DNA of 64,000 nucleotides from Candidatus Saccharimonadota bacterium (lineage in GTDB: Bacteria; Patescibacteriota; Saccharimonadia; Saccharimonadales; Saccharimonadaceae), in NCBI GenBank assembly GCA_017460105.1, contig JAFUBS010000004.1, positions 1-64,000 of the forward strand. The letters run 5' to 3'. Both the position numbers and the translations under genes were made by a program. Each line of letters begins with the position of its first letter. Positions within the stretch are counted from its first letter, which is position 1. A model generated the notes under the pieces. The model was not told the DNA's origin. It was given only the letters and a program-made list of their open reading frames with translations, and did not search any database. Shown here piece after piece: positions 46,318 through 55,117 of the stretch.

Positions 46318-47112
46318 ATGATTAAGTTTACGATTATTACACTTTTTCCAGAGGCTTTGGAGCCATATCTCAAGACTTCGATGATGTGGAAGGCGACCGA
46401 AAAGGGCCTGGCGGAGTTTAATTTTGTAAACTTGCGTGAATTTGGACTAGGACCGCATCGCAGTGTGGATGACACGCCATACGGTGGTGGTGACGGAATG
46501 CTGCTAAGGTGCGAGCCGGTCTTCAATGCAATTGAATCTGTAAAAGCCAAAGATCCGACAGCTAAAGTTATCCTGCCAACACCGGTCGGGAAGATTTGGA
46601 ATCAAGAGATGGCGCGAGAGTTGCAACAGGGGAATCTGACGAGCATTGAGCGAGCCCAAGCGGAATCTGAATCGCCTACCGAGCCGAGTACCGGACAGCA
46701 CCGGGCGCAGGCCCGGCTAGGCGATGAAGATTCCGCCTGGCGCGAGGCGAACCGCTCGTCAGATTCCCCTGTTGTAACTCCCCACTACATCATCTTGTGC
46801 CCGCACTACGAGGGGTATGACGAGAGGATTCTTTCGATTGTGGATTACAAGATTTCGCTTGGCAAGTATGTCTTGACGGGCGGGGAACTGCCGGCATTGA
46901 TTATCATTGATTCGGTCGTAAGATTAATTCCTGGCGTACTGGGAGGCGAGCAATCAGCGATAATTGAATCTTTTTCCGATGGAGATAATCTAGAATATCC
47001 ACAGTATACGAAGCCGTATGATTTTCGTGGCATGAAAGTGCCAGATATACTGTTATCTGGTAACCATGGCGAAATAGACAAATGGCGAAAAGAGCATAGC
47101 GGCAAAGCGTGA
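46318..47112 (+). CDS. trmD: tRNA (guanine37-N1)-methyltransferase with palindromic insertion
   Basis: 264 residues. SPOUT (knotted) methyltransferase for m1G37. Seen: FTIITLFPEALEPYL, DDTPYGGGDGMLLRCEP, LCPHYEGYDERI, DYKISLGKYVLTGGELPALIIID and LIPGVLGGEQSA (SAM-binding knot). About 50 residues between QEMARELQQG and VTPHYIILCPHYEG derive from the family-2 element at 46620-46778, here inserted in the opposite orientation to alaS and obgE. The C-terminal domain is short, ending HGEIDKWRKEHSGKA. Start 7 bp after TGGTAGAAT. Confidence 0.95.
   Translation: MIKFTIITLFPEALEPYLKTSMMWKATEKGLAEFNFVNLREFGLGPHRSVDDTPYGGGDGMLLRCEPVFNAIESVKAKDPTAKVILPTPVGKIWNQEMARELQQGNLTSIERAQAESESPTEPSTGQHRAQARLGDEDSAWREANRSSDSPVVTPHYIILCPHYEGYDERILSIVDYKISLGKYVLTGGELPALIIIDSVVRLIPGVLGGEQSAIIESFSDGDNLEYPQYTKPYDFRGMKVPDILLSGNHGEIDKWRKEHSGKA
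46620..46778 (-). repeat. Palindromic coding element, family 2 (inverted copy in trmD)
   Basis: 25-bp outer arms 46620-46644 and 46754-46778 with one mismatch, containing the perfect CAGGGGAATCTGACGAGC pair. The core is the exact reverse complement of the obgE core. The inner arms (CGGAATCTGAATCGCC / GGCGATGAAGATTCCGC) differ from alaS/obgE yet still pair: compensatory change. Confidence 0.93.
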
Positions 47113-47126
47113 TATAATTAATCTAT

Positions 47127-49229
47127 ATGTTATCGTCACCCGTGGAGGAAATTAAAGGTATTGGCCCGAAAACGGCTGAGATTTTGAAGAAGGCCGGGAT
47201 CAAAACTGTTAGAGATTTTTTTTACAACCTGCCAAGAGATTATGAAAACTTTGAAGCGCCCACGTCGATAGCCGCAACTCGTCCTGGCAAAATTGTAGTA
47301 AAAGGCAAGATAGATAGTCTGTCCACGCGCCGAGCCAAGCGCCGCAATCTGTCGATTACGGAAGGTGTAGTGCGAGACAATACTGGTGCAATTAAAGTAG
47401 TTTGGTTCAACCAGAGTTATCGCGTAAGGCAATTTTCGCCAGACAAGGACTATTATTTTAAGGGTACGTATGAACTGAAAAATGGCCGTTTCCAATTAAC
47501 TTCTCCCTCTGCGGCACTAGTCAGCGATGTGGAAGTTGGTGGTGGAATTAGTCCCGTATACGTAGCGCACGGTGGACTAAAATCTAATGATTTCCGAAGA
47601 TTAATCAACGGAGCTAGGGACAAGTTTGCCGGAATACCGGATTTGCTGCCAACTGTGCAGAGCGGAGTACGAAAAAACTCATTGTTCAAAGCACATTTTC
47701 CGAGCTCCGAGCAGGATATCACGAATGCTCGGCAATATCTAGCATATGAAGAGCTTTTTGAGCTACTTCTCGCATCAAGGCTTAATCGCCGCGAAAACGA
47801 GAAGCTAAATGCAGTCCAGGTGGCGTTTACTGCTCCCAAAATCCGAGAATTCGTAAACAAACTCCCTTTCAAACTAACCAATGCACAGAGAAGAGCTGCT
47901 TGGGATATTTACCAGGATATGGAAAAGAAAACGCCGATGAATAGGTTATTGCAGGGAGATGTTGGTTCTGGTAAAACTATGGTGGCAGCGATGGCGGCCT
48001 ACGAGGCTGTACTCGGGGGATTGCAGGTAGCACTTCTGGCGCCAACAGCCATTTTGGCTGAACAACATTACGAGGGAATTGGCCCGCTGCTCGGTAAATT
48101 TGGCATAAGAACGGCGCTTCTAACCGGTGCAACCAAGAAAAAACCAGAGCTCAAAAAACAGATTCGTTCTGGCGAGGTGGATCTCGTGATAGGTACCCAT
48201 GCACTACTAACGGACGACACAGAATTTGACAATCTGGGGCTGGTGATTATTGATGAACAGCATCGCTTCGGTGTAGAACAGAGACAGAAGTTAATGCTGA
48301 AATCTCCATCTGGACTGGCGCCACATTTACTCGCGATGACAGCCACACCGATTCCTAGGTCCTTGCAACTGACGATTTTCGGAGACCTAGATGTTTCGGT
48401 CCTCGACGAAATGCCGGCAGGGCGCCAACCCGTCACCACCAAAATTACCGCAGAAATCGATTCAAAAGAGAAATTATATCCAGCAATGACGGCAATCATG
48501 AACAGGGCGCCCGATGCGAAGAAGCATGGCGACAAGGCGCGCGGCCAACAGATTTACTGGATTTGCAAAGCAATTGACGACACAAGTGCGACCGCCCCTA
48601 ATAGAGGTGGGTCTGGCAAGAGCGGTGACGTATCCGCTCCACAAAGTGAGGTTACTTCCGTCAAAAAACGCACCAAACGGTTACGTGAAGTGTTCCCAGA
48701 TAAAAAAGTCGAGTTTCTTCACGGCAAGATGAAGCCCGCCGAGAAAGATGCCATCATGGGGGCGTTTGCGAGTGGCGAGATTGATATTTTGGTATCTACT
48801 ACTGTGGTAGAAGTCGGCGTAGATGTGCCAAATGCGACTTTAATCGTAATCGAAAACGCCGAGAGCTACGGTCTAGCGCAGCTCCATCAGCTGAGAGGCC
48901 GCGTGGGGCGCGGAGTGTCGGAATCTTTCTGCTACTTGCTTACTAGTGGAGACGAGAGGCCATCACGGAGGCTTCGCGAACTCGAAAAGTCTAACGATGG
49001 TTTTTATCTGGCGGAAGTGGATTTGAAGCTACGTGGTCCGGGCGAGATTTATGGTGCTTTGCAACATGGCGCGCTAGACCTTAGAATCGCTTCGCTCACA
49101 GACACCAAGCTGATTGCTAGAGCACAGCGAGACGTGGAAAAATTCTTAGGGCTAGGGGACGGAATGGCAAAATATGAGGAACTGATGTCTGGAATAAAGA
49201 AATACCAACAAATAACAACACTAAATTAG
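47127..49229 (+). CDS. recG: ATP-dependent DNA helicase RecG
   Basis: 700 residues. Remodels stalled forks and branched DNA. N-terminal helix-hairpin/wedge OB region (VEEIKGIGPKTAEILKKAGI, then GKIVVKGKIDSLS), Walker A LQGDVGSGKTMVA, IIDEQHRFG (DEQH box), MTATPIPRSLQL, and C-terminal helicase motifs LHGKMKPAEKD, VEVGVDVPNAT and QLRGRVGRG. A Gly/Ser-rich extension of about 18 residues between WICKAIDD and the next conserved helix is longer than usual but not a clear palindrome. Start 8 bp after TGATATAAT; followed 6 bp later by rsmD. Confidence 0.96.
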   Translation: MLSSPVEEIKGIGPKTAEILKKAGIKTVRDFFYNLPRDYENFEAPTSIAATRPGKIVVKGKIDSLSTRRAKRRNLSITEGVVRDNTGAIKVVWFNQSYRVRQFSPDKDYYFKGTYELKNGRFQLTSPSAALVSDVEVGGGISPVYVAHGGLKSNDFRRLINGARDKFAGIPDLLPTVQSGVRKNSLFKAHFPSSEQDITNARQYLAYEELFELLLASRLNRRENEKLNAVQVAFTAPKIREFVNKLPFKLTNAQRRAAWDIYQDMEKKTPMNRLLQGDVGSGKTMVAAMAAYEAVLGGLQVALLAPTAILAEQHYEGIGPLLGKFGIRTALLTGATKKKPELKKQIRSGEVDLVIGTHALLTDDTEFDNLGLVIIDEQHRFGVEQRQKLMLKSPSGLAPHLLAMTATPIPRSLQLTIFGDLDVSVLDEMPAGRQPVTTKITAEIDSKEKLYPAMTAIMNRAPDAKKHGDKARGQQIYWICKAIDDTSATAPNRGGSGKSGDVSAPQSEVTSVKKRTKRLREVFPDKKVEFLHGKMKPAEKDAIMGAFASGEIDILVSTTVVEVGVDVPNATLIVIENAESYGLAQLHQLRGRVGRGVSESFCYLLTSGDERPSRRLRELEKSNDGFYLAEVDLKLRGPGEIYGALQHGALDLRIASLTDTKLIARAQRDVEKFLGLGDGMAKYEELMSGIKKYQQITTLN

Positions 49230-49235
49230 GAGCAA

Positions 49236-49775
49236 ATGATGGACAAGAGCGTACGCATAACGGGCGGTGAATACAGAGGACAAAAAATAGCCACCCCAGG
49301 AGACGGCACCCACCCAATGGGGGAAAGAGAAAGACTAGCGCTATTTAATATGCTGACCAACCAAATAGCTGGAGCGTCGGTGCTGGATCTCTATGCTGGT
49401 GGCGGTACGCTAGGGCTAGAGGCTATTTCTAGAGGCGCAAAAAAAGTAATTTTTGTCGAGAAAAATCACAAAGCCGCCTCAATACTACGCGAGAATATCG
49501 CTAAACTTGGCGCCGATGAGCTATGTACAGTGGTGGCAGAAGACGTCGGGGCATATATCGGCACTACTAATCAAGAATTCGATATCGTATTCGCCGATCC
49601 GCCGTACGACAAGTATGAGAGCGTATTTACCTCTGATTTGGCCGGTCTAGTAGGGGACGATGGAATACTGATGCTGTCGCACCCAGGTGATGCACCACTA
49701 CTCCCCGGGCTATCTCTCTTGAAAACACGTCAATACGCCGGGGCCCATTTGTCTTTCTACCAAAAAGATGTTTAA
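49236..49775 (+). CDS. rsmD: 16S rRNA (guanine966-N2)-methyltransferase
   Basis: 179 residues. RsmD methylates m2G966 during 30S assembly. Motifs: RITGGEYRGQKIATP at the N-terminus, MGERERLALFNML, the SAM loop VLDLYAGGGTLGLEAISRGA and catalytic DPPY in IVFADPPYDKY. The start could be 49236 (MMDK) or the next codon; AGGAGCAA precedes both. It sits 6 bp after recG as in many bacteria and is probably co-transcribed. Confidence 0.94.
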   Translation: MMDKSVRITGGEYRGQKIATPGDGTHPMGERERLALFNMLTNQIAGASVLDLYAGGGTLGLEAISRGAKKVIFVEKNHKAASILRENIAKLGADELCTVVAEDVGAYIGTTNQEFDIVFADPPYDKYESVFTSDLAGLVGDDGILMLSHPGDAPLLPGLSLLKTRQYAGAHLSFYQKDV

Positions 49776-49837
49776 ATTAAATATAAGCTTGATTTTTTAG
49801 CAAAAGTGTGATATAATGAGATTATAAGGAGTTTATT

Positions 49838-50257
49838 ATGTATACTGATGAAGAAAAAAGAGAGCGTCGTAAGATTATCTTTGCAGCTACAGCCGTAGTG
49901 GCAGTGATACTCATTTTGATTGTTTCGATTGTGGTTGTGGCGGCCAACAAGACTAGTAAAAATGTTGGCGGCGACAACAATACGCAGATTGCTTTAGATG
50001 AGAGCAAGGACACGAGCAAGAACGAGAGTTCAAGTTCTAACTCCAAGAGTGAAGTTGTAGCTACAACTGACTTCAATAAGTCTTCGCAGTCTAATTCTAA
50101 TTTGAGCAATAAAACCGCAACAACCACCACCAAGACGACTACTGCCAAATCCGATCTTCCAGATACTGGTCCTGAAGAGATTTTGCCAATCGCTTTGATG
50201 GCCGGTGCATTGGTAGCGTATCTTGGTTCGAGCGTTCTCGCCAAAAGAGATGCTTAA
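49838..50257 (+). CDS. LPXTG-anchored small surface protein
   Basis: 139 residues: cytoplasmic basic start (EEKRERRK), one signal/anchor helix (~13-35), a Ser/Asn/Lys/Thr-rich low-complexity stalk (~40-108), and a classic sortase signal DLPDTGPEE followed by a hydrophobic segment (LPIALMAGALVAYLGSSVL) and the basic tail AKRDA. So a class A type sortase should attach it to the wall. The stalk has no folded domain, suggesting a spacer or signalling peptide. Monocistronic, with its own TGATATAAT promoter and terminator. Confidence 0.85.
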   Translation: MYTDEEKRERRKIIFAATAVVAVILILIVSIVVVAANKTSKNVGGDNNTQIALDESKDTSKNESSSSNSKSEVVATTDFNKSSQSNSNLSNKTATTTTKTTTAKSDLPDTGPEEILPIALMAGALVAYLGSSVLAKRDA

Positions 50258-50271
50258 TTAAAAGAACCTGA

Positions 50272-50297
50272 AAGCGAAACGAAAGTTTCGCTTTTTT
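50272..50297 (+). terminator. Rho-independent terminator
   Basis: AAGCGAAAC (50272-50280), GAAA loop, GTTTCGCTT (50285-50293), then further T. Ends the LPXTG gene. Confidence 0.92.
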
Positions 50298-50382
50298 GGT
50301 CTAGATGTGTTATAATTGTGGAAGATTCCGCGGACTGTTGACCATACAGGGCAACGATGCGATGAATTTTATAAGTTGACTA

Positions 50383-50467
50383 GCCCGAGTGGTGAAATTG
50401 GTATACACGTATGCCTTAGGAGCATATGCCATTTGGTGTGCAGGTTCAAGTCCTGTCTCGGGCACCA
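50383..50467 (+). tRNA. tRNA-Leu (anticodon TAG)
   Basis: Acceptor GCCCGAG pairs with CTCGGGC, followed by A and an encoded CCA. Anticodon stem TATGC/GCATA with loop CTTAGGA, so anticodon TAG (decodes CUA). A class II-size variable region and a T arm with GGTTCAAGTCC are present. A TGTTATAAT box lies about 70 bp upstream, implying a 5' leader removed by RNase P. Confidence 0.95.
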
Positions 50468-50477
50468 CGAACATCTT

Positions 50478-50496
50478 AGCGCTTTGGCGCTTTTTT
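50478..50496 (+). terminator. Rho-independent terminator of tRNA-Leu
   Basis: AGCGC (50478-50482) and GCGCT (50487-50491) with TTTG loop, followed by T run. Confidence 0.85.
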
Positions 50497-50650
50497 GATG
50501 TAAAAAATACAACTTTTTTACCAGCCTCTAGAACTCCATTTTTCGGCAATAACCACTGGCGTAAAATTATACGGTGTAGCGAAACGCTCAGATGAAGAAA
50601 AGTAATGTTACTTTTGAATTATTTGTTATAATAAGGTAAAGGAGAGCCAA

Positions 50651-50929
50651 ATGGAATTTGTCAGACTAAAGTATGCCAACAATAAGTTAATCAATGCTAA
50701 TTTAAAGGAGCATCGCGAAATTATCGATGAATACGTACGCAAGCGTGGATATACTTATTTGGGTTTTATTCCGGTGCTCTTTGGGCCAAATGGCAAAATG
50801 CTAGAGCTGGATTTAATTTTTAAGAAAAATATTCCACCGCACCGTCCGCAAGTCGTAGAACAAAAACCTGCAACTATAGCCGCGGCTACGCCAAAACCGG
50901 AAGAGAAATCCGAACCAGTAATACAATGA
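50651..50929 (+). CDS. Small hypothetical protein with Pro/Lys tail
   Basis: 92 residues. A compact N-terminal part (1-62) with YANNKLINANLKEHREIIDEYVRKRGYTYLGFIP and a beta-rich FGPNGKMLELDLIFK, then a disordered Pro/Glu/Lys tail. TGTTATAAT plus AAAGGAGAG upstream, so it is expressed from its own promoter. No signal or membrane segment. Not recognised. Confidence 0.7.
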   Translation: MEFVRLKYANNKLINANLKEHREIIDEYVRKRGYTYLGFIPVLFGPNGKMLELDLIFKKNIPPHRPQVVEQKPATIAAATPKPEEKSEPVIQ

Positions 50930-50989
50930 ATTTTGTAACATTTCAAGACTTGTATTAGACAAAGCGCTCATGCTATAATTTAACGTAGG

Positions 50990-52576
50990 ATGGGTAGAAT
51001 TGCGAGGTATTTGAATCAATTGACTGTCGGTAACGTCTTCGACGCGCCAGAGATTTTGGAAGCATATTCCACAGATCGTTCTGCGCTCAAGATCAAGCCG
51101 AAGTATGTAGCTTTACCAGAAACGACCGATGACATACGTAAGATAATGCGATTCTGCTACCAATTGGCTTCTAGAAATCTCAAAATCCCAATTGCAGTGC
51201 GTGGCTCGGGATTAGATGAACTCGGTGGCGACCTTACAAATGGACTCGTGATTTCTACTGAAAAATTGAATCGTTTACTAGAATCGGATAAACGCGAGAG
51301 ATTAGTGCGCGTGCAGGCTGGTATTACTTTGAAAGAGTTGAATACGGCCTTATCAATAAATGGTCTGACTATTCCGATTGGTGGGCATGAAATGGAGACA
51401 ATTGGTGGGTTAATATCCAATTGTCCTAGCGACGACTATTCCGCGAAATACGGCGGTATATATAATTACGTTGAGAGAATCGAGGTAGTATTGCCGAACG
51501 GCGATATACTTCAGACTTCACGTCAGAGCAAGCATGCGATTGCCAAAAGAAAGAAAGACAAGCGATTTGAAAGCGAGATTTATCGCAAACTATCAAAACT
51601 CGCTCGTGGTAATTCTGAACTCGTAAAGCAAATTCGCAAGGAAACCAGCGGATTAGCGGGCTATCCCAATGTTGCGCGGTCCGAACGAAAAGGCTCGATA
51701 GATTTAATGCCGTTATTCTTCGGTGCCGAGGGAACGCTTGGTGTAATTACTGAAGTAATTCTGCGCGCAGTGCCGATTCGCAAGACTCCAAAGCGAGTAG
51801 TCGCGACGTTTGAAGATTTCATGATGGCACAGAAGTTCTTGGAGTATGTGAAGAGCCTGAAGCCTCGTGAACAGAATATTTATGACATTGATATTATCAG
51901 GACCGCCGAAGAAACTGGCAAAAGACTCAGCGACATTACGAGAAAGATGGATAGAGGCTTTGTAGTATATGCTACATTCGATGAAAAGAGCAATTCTTGC
52001 CTCCGCAAAGTTGCAAGCGTTCGCAAGCTATTGCCAAAAACCTCGCAGCTAATAATCGAATCGCCAAAGACAGCCACGGCGCTGAACGAGTTCGATAACT
52101 CGCTAATTAGCTTCTTGAACTGCGCACGGTCTGGCGAACGCATTCCAATTCTAACGGATTTTTATGTGCCAGCAAAGAACATGTTGAGATTTATGGACGA
52201 CTTAAAAGTAATCGAGTCTTCTTTGAAACTAGATTTGGCACTGTTTGGCTCGTATTCAGCCTCAAATTACAGTCTGCGACCGAAGTTCAATCTTGATGAT
52301 AAGGATTATCGAAAGAAGGCGATTGCTTTCCTGCGTACTGGCGCTTTCGTGATTCAACGTCAGGGAGGTTCGCTTACTGGCGGTTCACCGGAAGGTTATT
52401 TAAAGGCTATTGTCACAAATGCAGATTTCGCTGAAGCGGAATATGAATTATATCTGCAGATTAAGGCAATTTTTGATAAATACAATATGCTTAATCCGAC
52501 GGCAAAATTGGGTGCTACACCACAATTTACGATCTCGCATCTTCGGACTACGAGTTCTGCCAAAATTATGGTATAA
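50990..52576 (+). CDS. FAD-binding (PCMH-type) oxidoreductase
   Basis: 528 residues. FAD_binding_4 domain: VALPETTDDIRKIMRFC, VRGSGLDELGGDLTNGLVIST, the IGGLISNC...YGGIYNYVERIEVVLPNGD region, and FFGAEGTLGVITEVIL (GlcD/DLD-like). The second half resembles the FAD-oxidase C-terminal domain. Family members oxidise 2-hydroxy acids such as glycolate or D-lactate; no Fe-S partner gene lies nearby. Start at 50990 follows GTAGG weakly. The substrate is inference only. Confidence 0.85.
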   Translation: MGRIARYLNQLTVGNVFDAPEILEAYSTDRSALKIKPKYVALPETTDDIRKIMRFCYQLASRNLKIPIAVRGSGLDELGGDLTNGLVISTEKLNRLLESDKRERLVRVQAGITLKELNTALSINGLTIPIGGHEMETIGGLISNCPSDDYSAKYGGIYNYVERIEVVLPNGDILQTSRQSKHAIAKRKKDKRFESEIYRKLSKLARGNSELVKQIRKETSGLAGYPNVARSERKGSIDLMPLFFGAEGTLGVITEVILRAVPIRKTPKRVVATFEDFMMAQKFLEYVKSLKPREQNIYDIDIIRTAEETGKRLSDITRKMDRGFVVYATFDEKSNSCLRKVASVRKLLPKTSQLIIESPKTATALNEFDNSLISFLNCARSGERIPILTDFYVPAKNMLRFMDDLKVIESSLKLDLALFGSYSASNYSLRPKFNLDDKDYRKKAIAFLRTGAFVIQRQGGSLTGGSPEGYLKAIVTNADFAEAEYELYLQIKAIFDKYNMLNPTAKLGATPQFTISHLRTTSSAKIMV

Positions 52577-52599
52577 TATACTAAATTATAGGAGTTATT

Positions 52600-53877
52600 A
52601 TGAAGACAAAATTCAAGAAGCTTTCTGACACCCGTGTAGAAATTACCGTAACGTTAGACGCCAAAGATTTAAGTGCTGCAAAGGAAAAAGCAGTAGAGAA
52701 ACTTGCCAAAGAAGTCCGCGTAGAAGGATTCCGCAAAGGCAAAGTCCCAGCAGAAGTAGCAAAAAAGTTTATTCCAGATAATGATTTGAACGCGGAAACG
52801 ATTGACATCGCTGTTCGCTCAACTGTGATTGAAGCCTTCAAAGAGAACGAGAGATCTCCTCTAGTTCTTCCGGCGGTCAACGTGACAAAATTCGTACCAG
52901 ACGAGATGGCAGAATACACCGCCACTGCGGATATTGTGCCGGAGGTTAAGTTGGGAGACTACAAGAAACTAGGCGTAAAGAAAGAAGTGGTCAAAGTTGC
53001 GAAGAAGGATATCGATGGCGTATTAGACAATCTCGCGAGCTCTTTTGCTGAAAAGAAAGTCACGAAGCGTGCTGCGAAAATGGGCGATGAGGTAATTATC
53101 GATTTCGTTGGCAAGAAAGACGGTGAGGCTTTCCAAGGAGGTTCGGCTAAGGATTATCCGTTGACGCTTGGTTCAAAATCCTTTATACCTGGCTTCGAGG
53201 AAGGAATTGTTGGACACGAACCTGGTGACAAGTTTGATTTGGAGCTTACTTTCCCGAAAGATTACGGTATGAAAGATTTAGCTGGCGCAAAAACTGTCTT
53301 TGAGACGCTTTTAAAGCAGGTGAATGAGATTACAAAGCCAGCAATCGACGACGAGCTCGCCAAAAAGTGCGGTCCATTCAAGACTCTTGATGAGCTAAAG
53401 AAAGATATTGAGAAGAATCTATCGGCCCAGAATGAACATCAATTAGAAGAAAAATACAAGAATGATTTAGTAGATGCCCTCGTGAAGAAGTCCAAGGTGT
53501 CTGCCCCAGAAATCCTTATTGACGATCAAATGAAGATGATTCGTAGTGACATGGAACGAAACGCCGCTTCGCAAGGTATGAGCTTTGATGATTATCTGAA
53601 GCGTGCCGGTGAGACCAATGAGAATTGGGAAAAAGAGGCTCGCAAAGTAGCTGAACAACGCGTAAAAGCATCACTAGTACTCCAAACCTTGGCAGTAAAT
53701 GAGAAGATTACAGTTTCTGATGATTTGGTGAATGCAAAAATTGCAGAGTTAAAAGAAGTTTACAAAAAATCGCCAGAGGCACAAAAGTCTCTTAAAGATC
53801 CTAATGTCAAAAATGATATTCGCAACAGAATGATTATTGAAGAAACGTTGAACTTCCTTGCCAAAAATAGCAAGTAG
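52600..53877 (+). CDS. tig: Trigger factor
   Basis: 425 residues. Ribosome-bound chaperone and peptidyl-prolyl isomerase. Ribosome-binding signature GFRKGKVPAEVAKKFI near residue 44-60, central FKBP domain (~155-240: GDEVIIDFVGKKDGEAFQGGSA, IPGFEEGIVGHEPGD), then a helical C-terminal domain. Promoter GGTATAAT and TAGGAG site upstream. 90 bp before rpsL, which has its own promoter at the tig stop codon. Confidence 0.95.
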   Translation: MKTKFKKLSDTRVEITVTLDAKDLSAAKEKAVEKLAKEVRVEGFRKGKVPAEVAKKFIPDNDLNAETIDIAVRSTVIEAFKENERSPLVLPAVNVTKFVPDEMAEYTATADIVPEVKLGDYKKLGVKKEVVKVAKKDIDGVLDNLASSFAEKKVTKRAAKMGDEVIIDFVGKKDGEAFQGGSAKDYPLTLGSKSFIPGFEEGIVGHEPGDKFDLELTFPKDYGMKDLAGAKTVFETLLKQVNEITKPAIDDELAKKCGPFKTLDELKKDIEKNLSAQNEHQLEEKYKNDLVDALVKKSKVSAPEILIDDQMKMIRSDMERNAASQGMSFDDYLKRAGETNENWEKEARKVAEQRVKASLVLQTLAVNEKITVSDDLVNAKIAELKEVYKKSPEAQKSLKDPNVKNDIRNRMIIEETLNFLAKNSK

Positions 53878-53904
53878 TGATATAATAGCGTAAAGAGTTT
53901 CAAC

Positions 53905-53934
53905 CCGTTTATTATTGCTGTACTCGATAAACGG
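53905..53934 (+). promoter_or_regulatory. Hairpin in the rpsL-rpsG leader
   Basis: CCGTTTAT (53905-53912) and ATAAACGG (53927-53934) form a perfect 8-bp stem in the ~80-nt leader downstream of a TGATATAAT box that overlaps the tig stop. A candidate site for ribosomal-protein feedback, by analogy with str operons. Confidence 0.5.
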
Positions 53935-53967
53935 ACAATATATTATATATAATAAAGGGAAATTTTA

Positions 53968-54381
53968 ATGCCAACTATTAATCAGTTGATTCGCAAGCCT
54001 CGTAAAAAAGCTGCGAAGAAATCAAAATCTCCAGCACTTGGCTCAATCGTAAATACATTGAAAACCAAGCGTTACGAGAAAGCAGCACCTTTGAAGCGTG
54101 GTGTCTGCATCAAAGTAACAACCAAGACTCCAAAGAAACCAAACTCTGCTATGCGTAAGGTCGCACGTGTGCGTCTTACTAACGGTCAGGAAGTTTGGGC
54201 ATACATTGGTGGTGAAGGTCACAACCTCCAGGAGCACGCAGTCGTGCTAGTACGTGGTGGTCGTGTGCCAGATCTTCCAGGTGTACGTTATCATGTTGTC
54301 CGTGGCACTTTGGACCTTCAGGGTGTACAGGGTCGCAAACAAGGTCGCTCTAAATACGGCGCGAAGAAGGAGGATAAGTAA
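53968..54381 (+). CDS. rpsL: 30S ribosomal protein S12
   Basis: 137 residues, full length. Decoding-centre protein. Signature [18 protein letters not shown] and [21 protein letters not shown]; the streptomycin-relevant lysine in TPKKPNS is the usual Lys. Starts [12 protein letters not shown] as in most bacteria. AAAGGGAAA ribosome site. Two bases before rpsG, but fusA and tuf do not follow. Confidence 0.98.
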   Translation: MPTINQLIRKPRKKAAKKSKSPALGSIVNTLKTKRYEKAAPLKRGVCIKVTTKTPKKPNSAMRKVARVRLTNGQEVWAYIGGEGHNLQEHAVVLVRGGRVPDLPGVRYHVVRGTLDLQGVQGRKQGRSKYGAKKEDK

Positions 54382-54383
54382 TT

Positions 54384-54860
54384 ATGCCACGCAAAACTAC
54401 TAAATCTTTGGAACGCAAAGTAAATCCTGATCGCAAGTATCAGTCCATCTATGTACAAAGACTTATCAACAAGTCTATGCTCGATGGCAAGAAGCAGGCC
54501 GCAGAGCGTGCAGTATATGCCGCTATTGAAGGCGCTGCAAAGAAATTGAAATCAGAAAACCCGGTTGAGGTCTTGGAAAAGGCTATTACTAACATTTCGC
54601 CAGATTTCGAAGTAAAGTCTCGTCGTGTTGGCGGTGCTAACTATCAGATTCCATTTCCAATTCAGGGACATCGTCAAATGCATTTCGCATTTTCATGGTT
54701 AGTGCAGTCTGCTCGTGCACGTGGTGGTATGCCATATGCAAAGCGTCTCGAGGCTGAAATCATTGATGCCTACAATGAGACTGGTGCAGCCTTCAAGAAG
54801 AAGGAAGATTGCCACCGTATGGCAGAAGCAAACCGTGCATTTGCACATTTTGCAAGATAA
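54384..54860 (+). CDS. rpsG: 30S ribosomal protein S7
   Basis: 158 residues. 16S 3'-domain assembly protein. N-terminal PRKTTKSLERKVNPDRKYQS, YVQRLINKSMLDGKK, VKSRRVGGANYQIPFPI and FAWL-type FSWLVQSARARGG are typical; helical C-terminus with RMAEANRAFAHFAR. AGGAGG site between the genes. Followed by two hairpins, the second a terminator at 54961. Confidence 0.98.
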   Translation: MPRKTTKSLERKVNPDRKYQSIYVQRLINKSMLDGKKQAAERAVYAAIEGAAKKLKSENPVEVLEKAITNISPDFEVKSRRVGGANYQIPFPIQGHRQMHFAFSWLVQSARARGGMPYAKRLEAEIIDAYNETGAAFKKKEDCHRMAEANRAFAHFAR

Positions 54861-54912
54861 AAATAGTTCTGTCTGTAAAGGCAACGCAATACCTTTTGCG
54901 CGCTAACGCTTT

Positions 54913-54938
54913 GAACTTTCTTTCAAGAAAGAAAGTTC
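54913..54938 (+). other. Perfect 12-bp hairpin downstream of rpsG
   Basis: GAACTTTCTTTC and its complement separated by AA, 52 nt after the rpsG stop and before the terminator; not followed by T. Possible 3' mRNA stabiliser or processing site. Confidence 0.6.
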
Positions 54939-54960
54939 AGCAAAGAAAGCAAGCTCGAAA

Positions 54961-54994
54961 AAGAAGACAGGCACATGTCCTGATCTTCTTTTTT
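54961..54994 (+). terminator. Terminator of the rpsL-rpsG operon
   Basis: AAGAAGA-CAGG pairs with CCTG-A-TCTTCTT (one bulge), then a run of six T. The remaining ~120 bp to gap are AT-rich with the gap promoter TGGTATAAT near 55085. Confidence 0.85.
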
Positions 54995-55117
54995 GTTTAT
55001 TAATTTGGTTGTAATAATTACAACAAAAAAATCTAGCGATGTTGTAAATATTTACTATTTTTATCTCGCTAATATATATAAATGTGGTATAATTAACATA
55101 AGAAAAATAGGAGGTTT

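Noticed and set aside
48590-48670. Extra segment in recG as a further palindromic element
   Set aside because: Only short local hairpins are visible; there is no outer inverted repeat and no match to the three cores, so it is treated as an ordinary linker extension.
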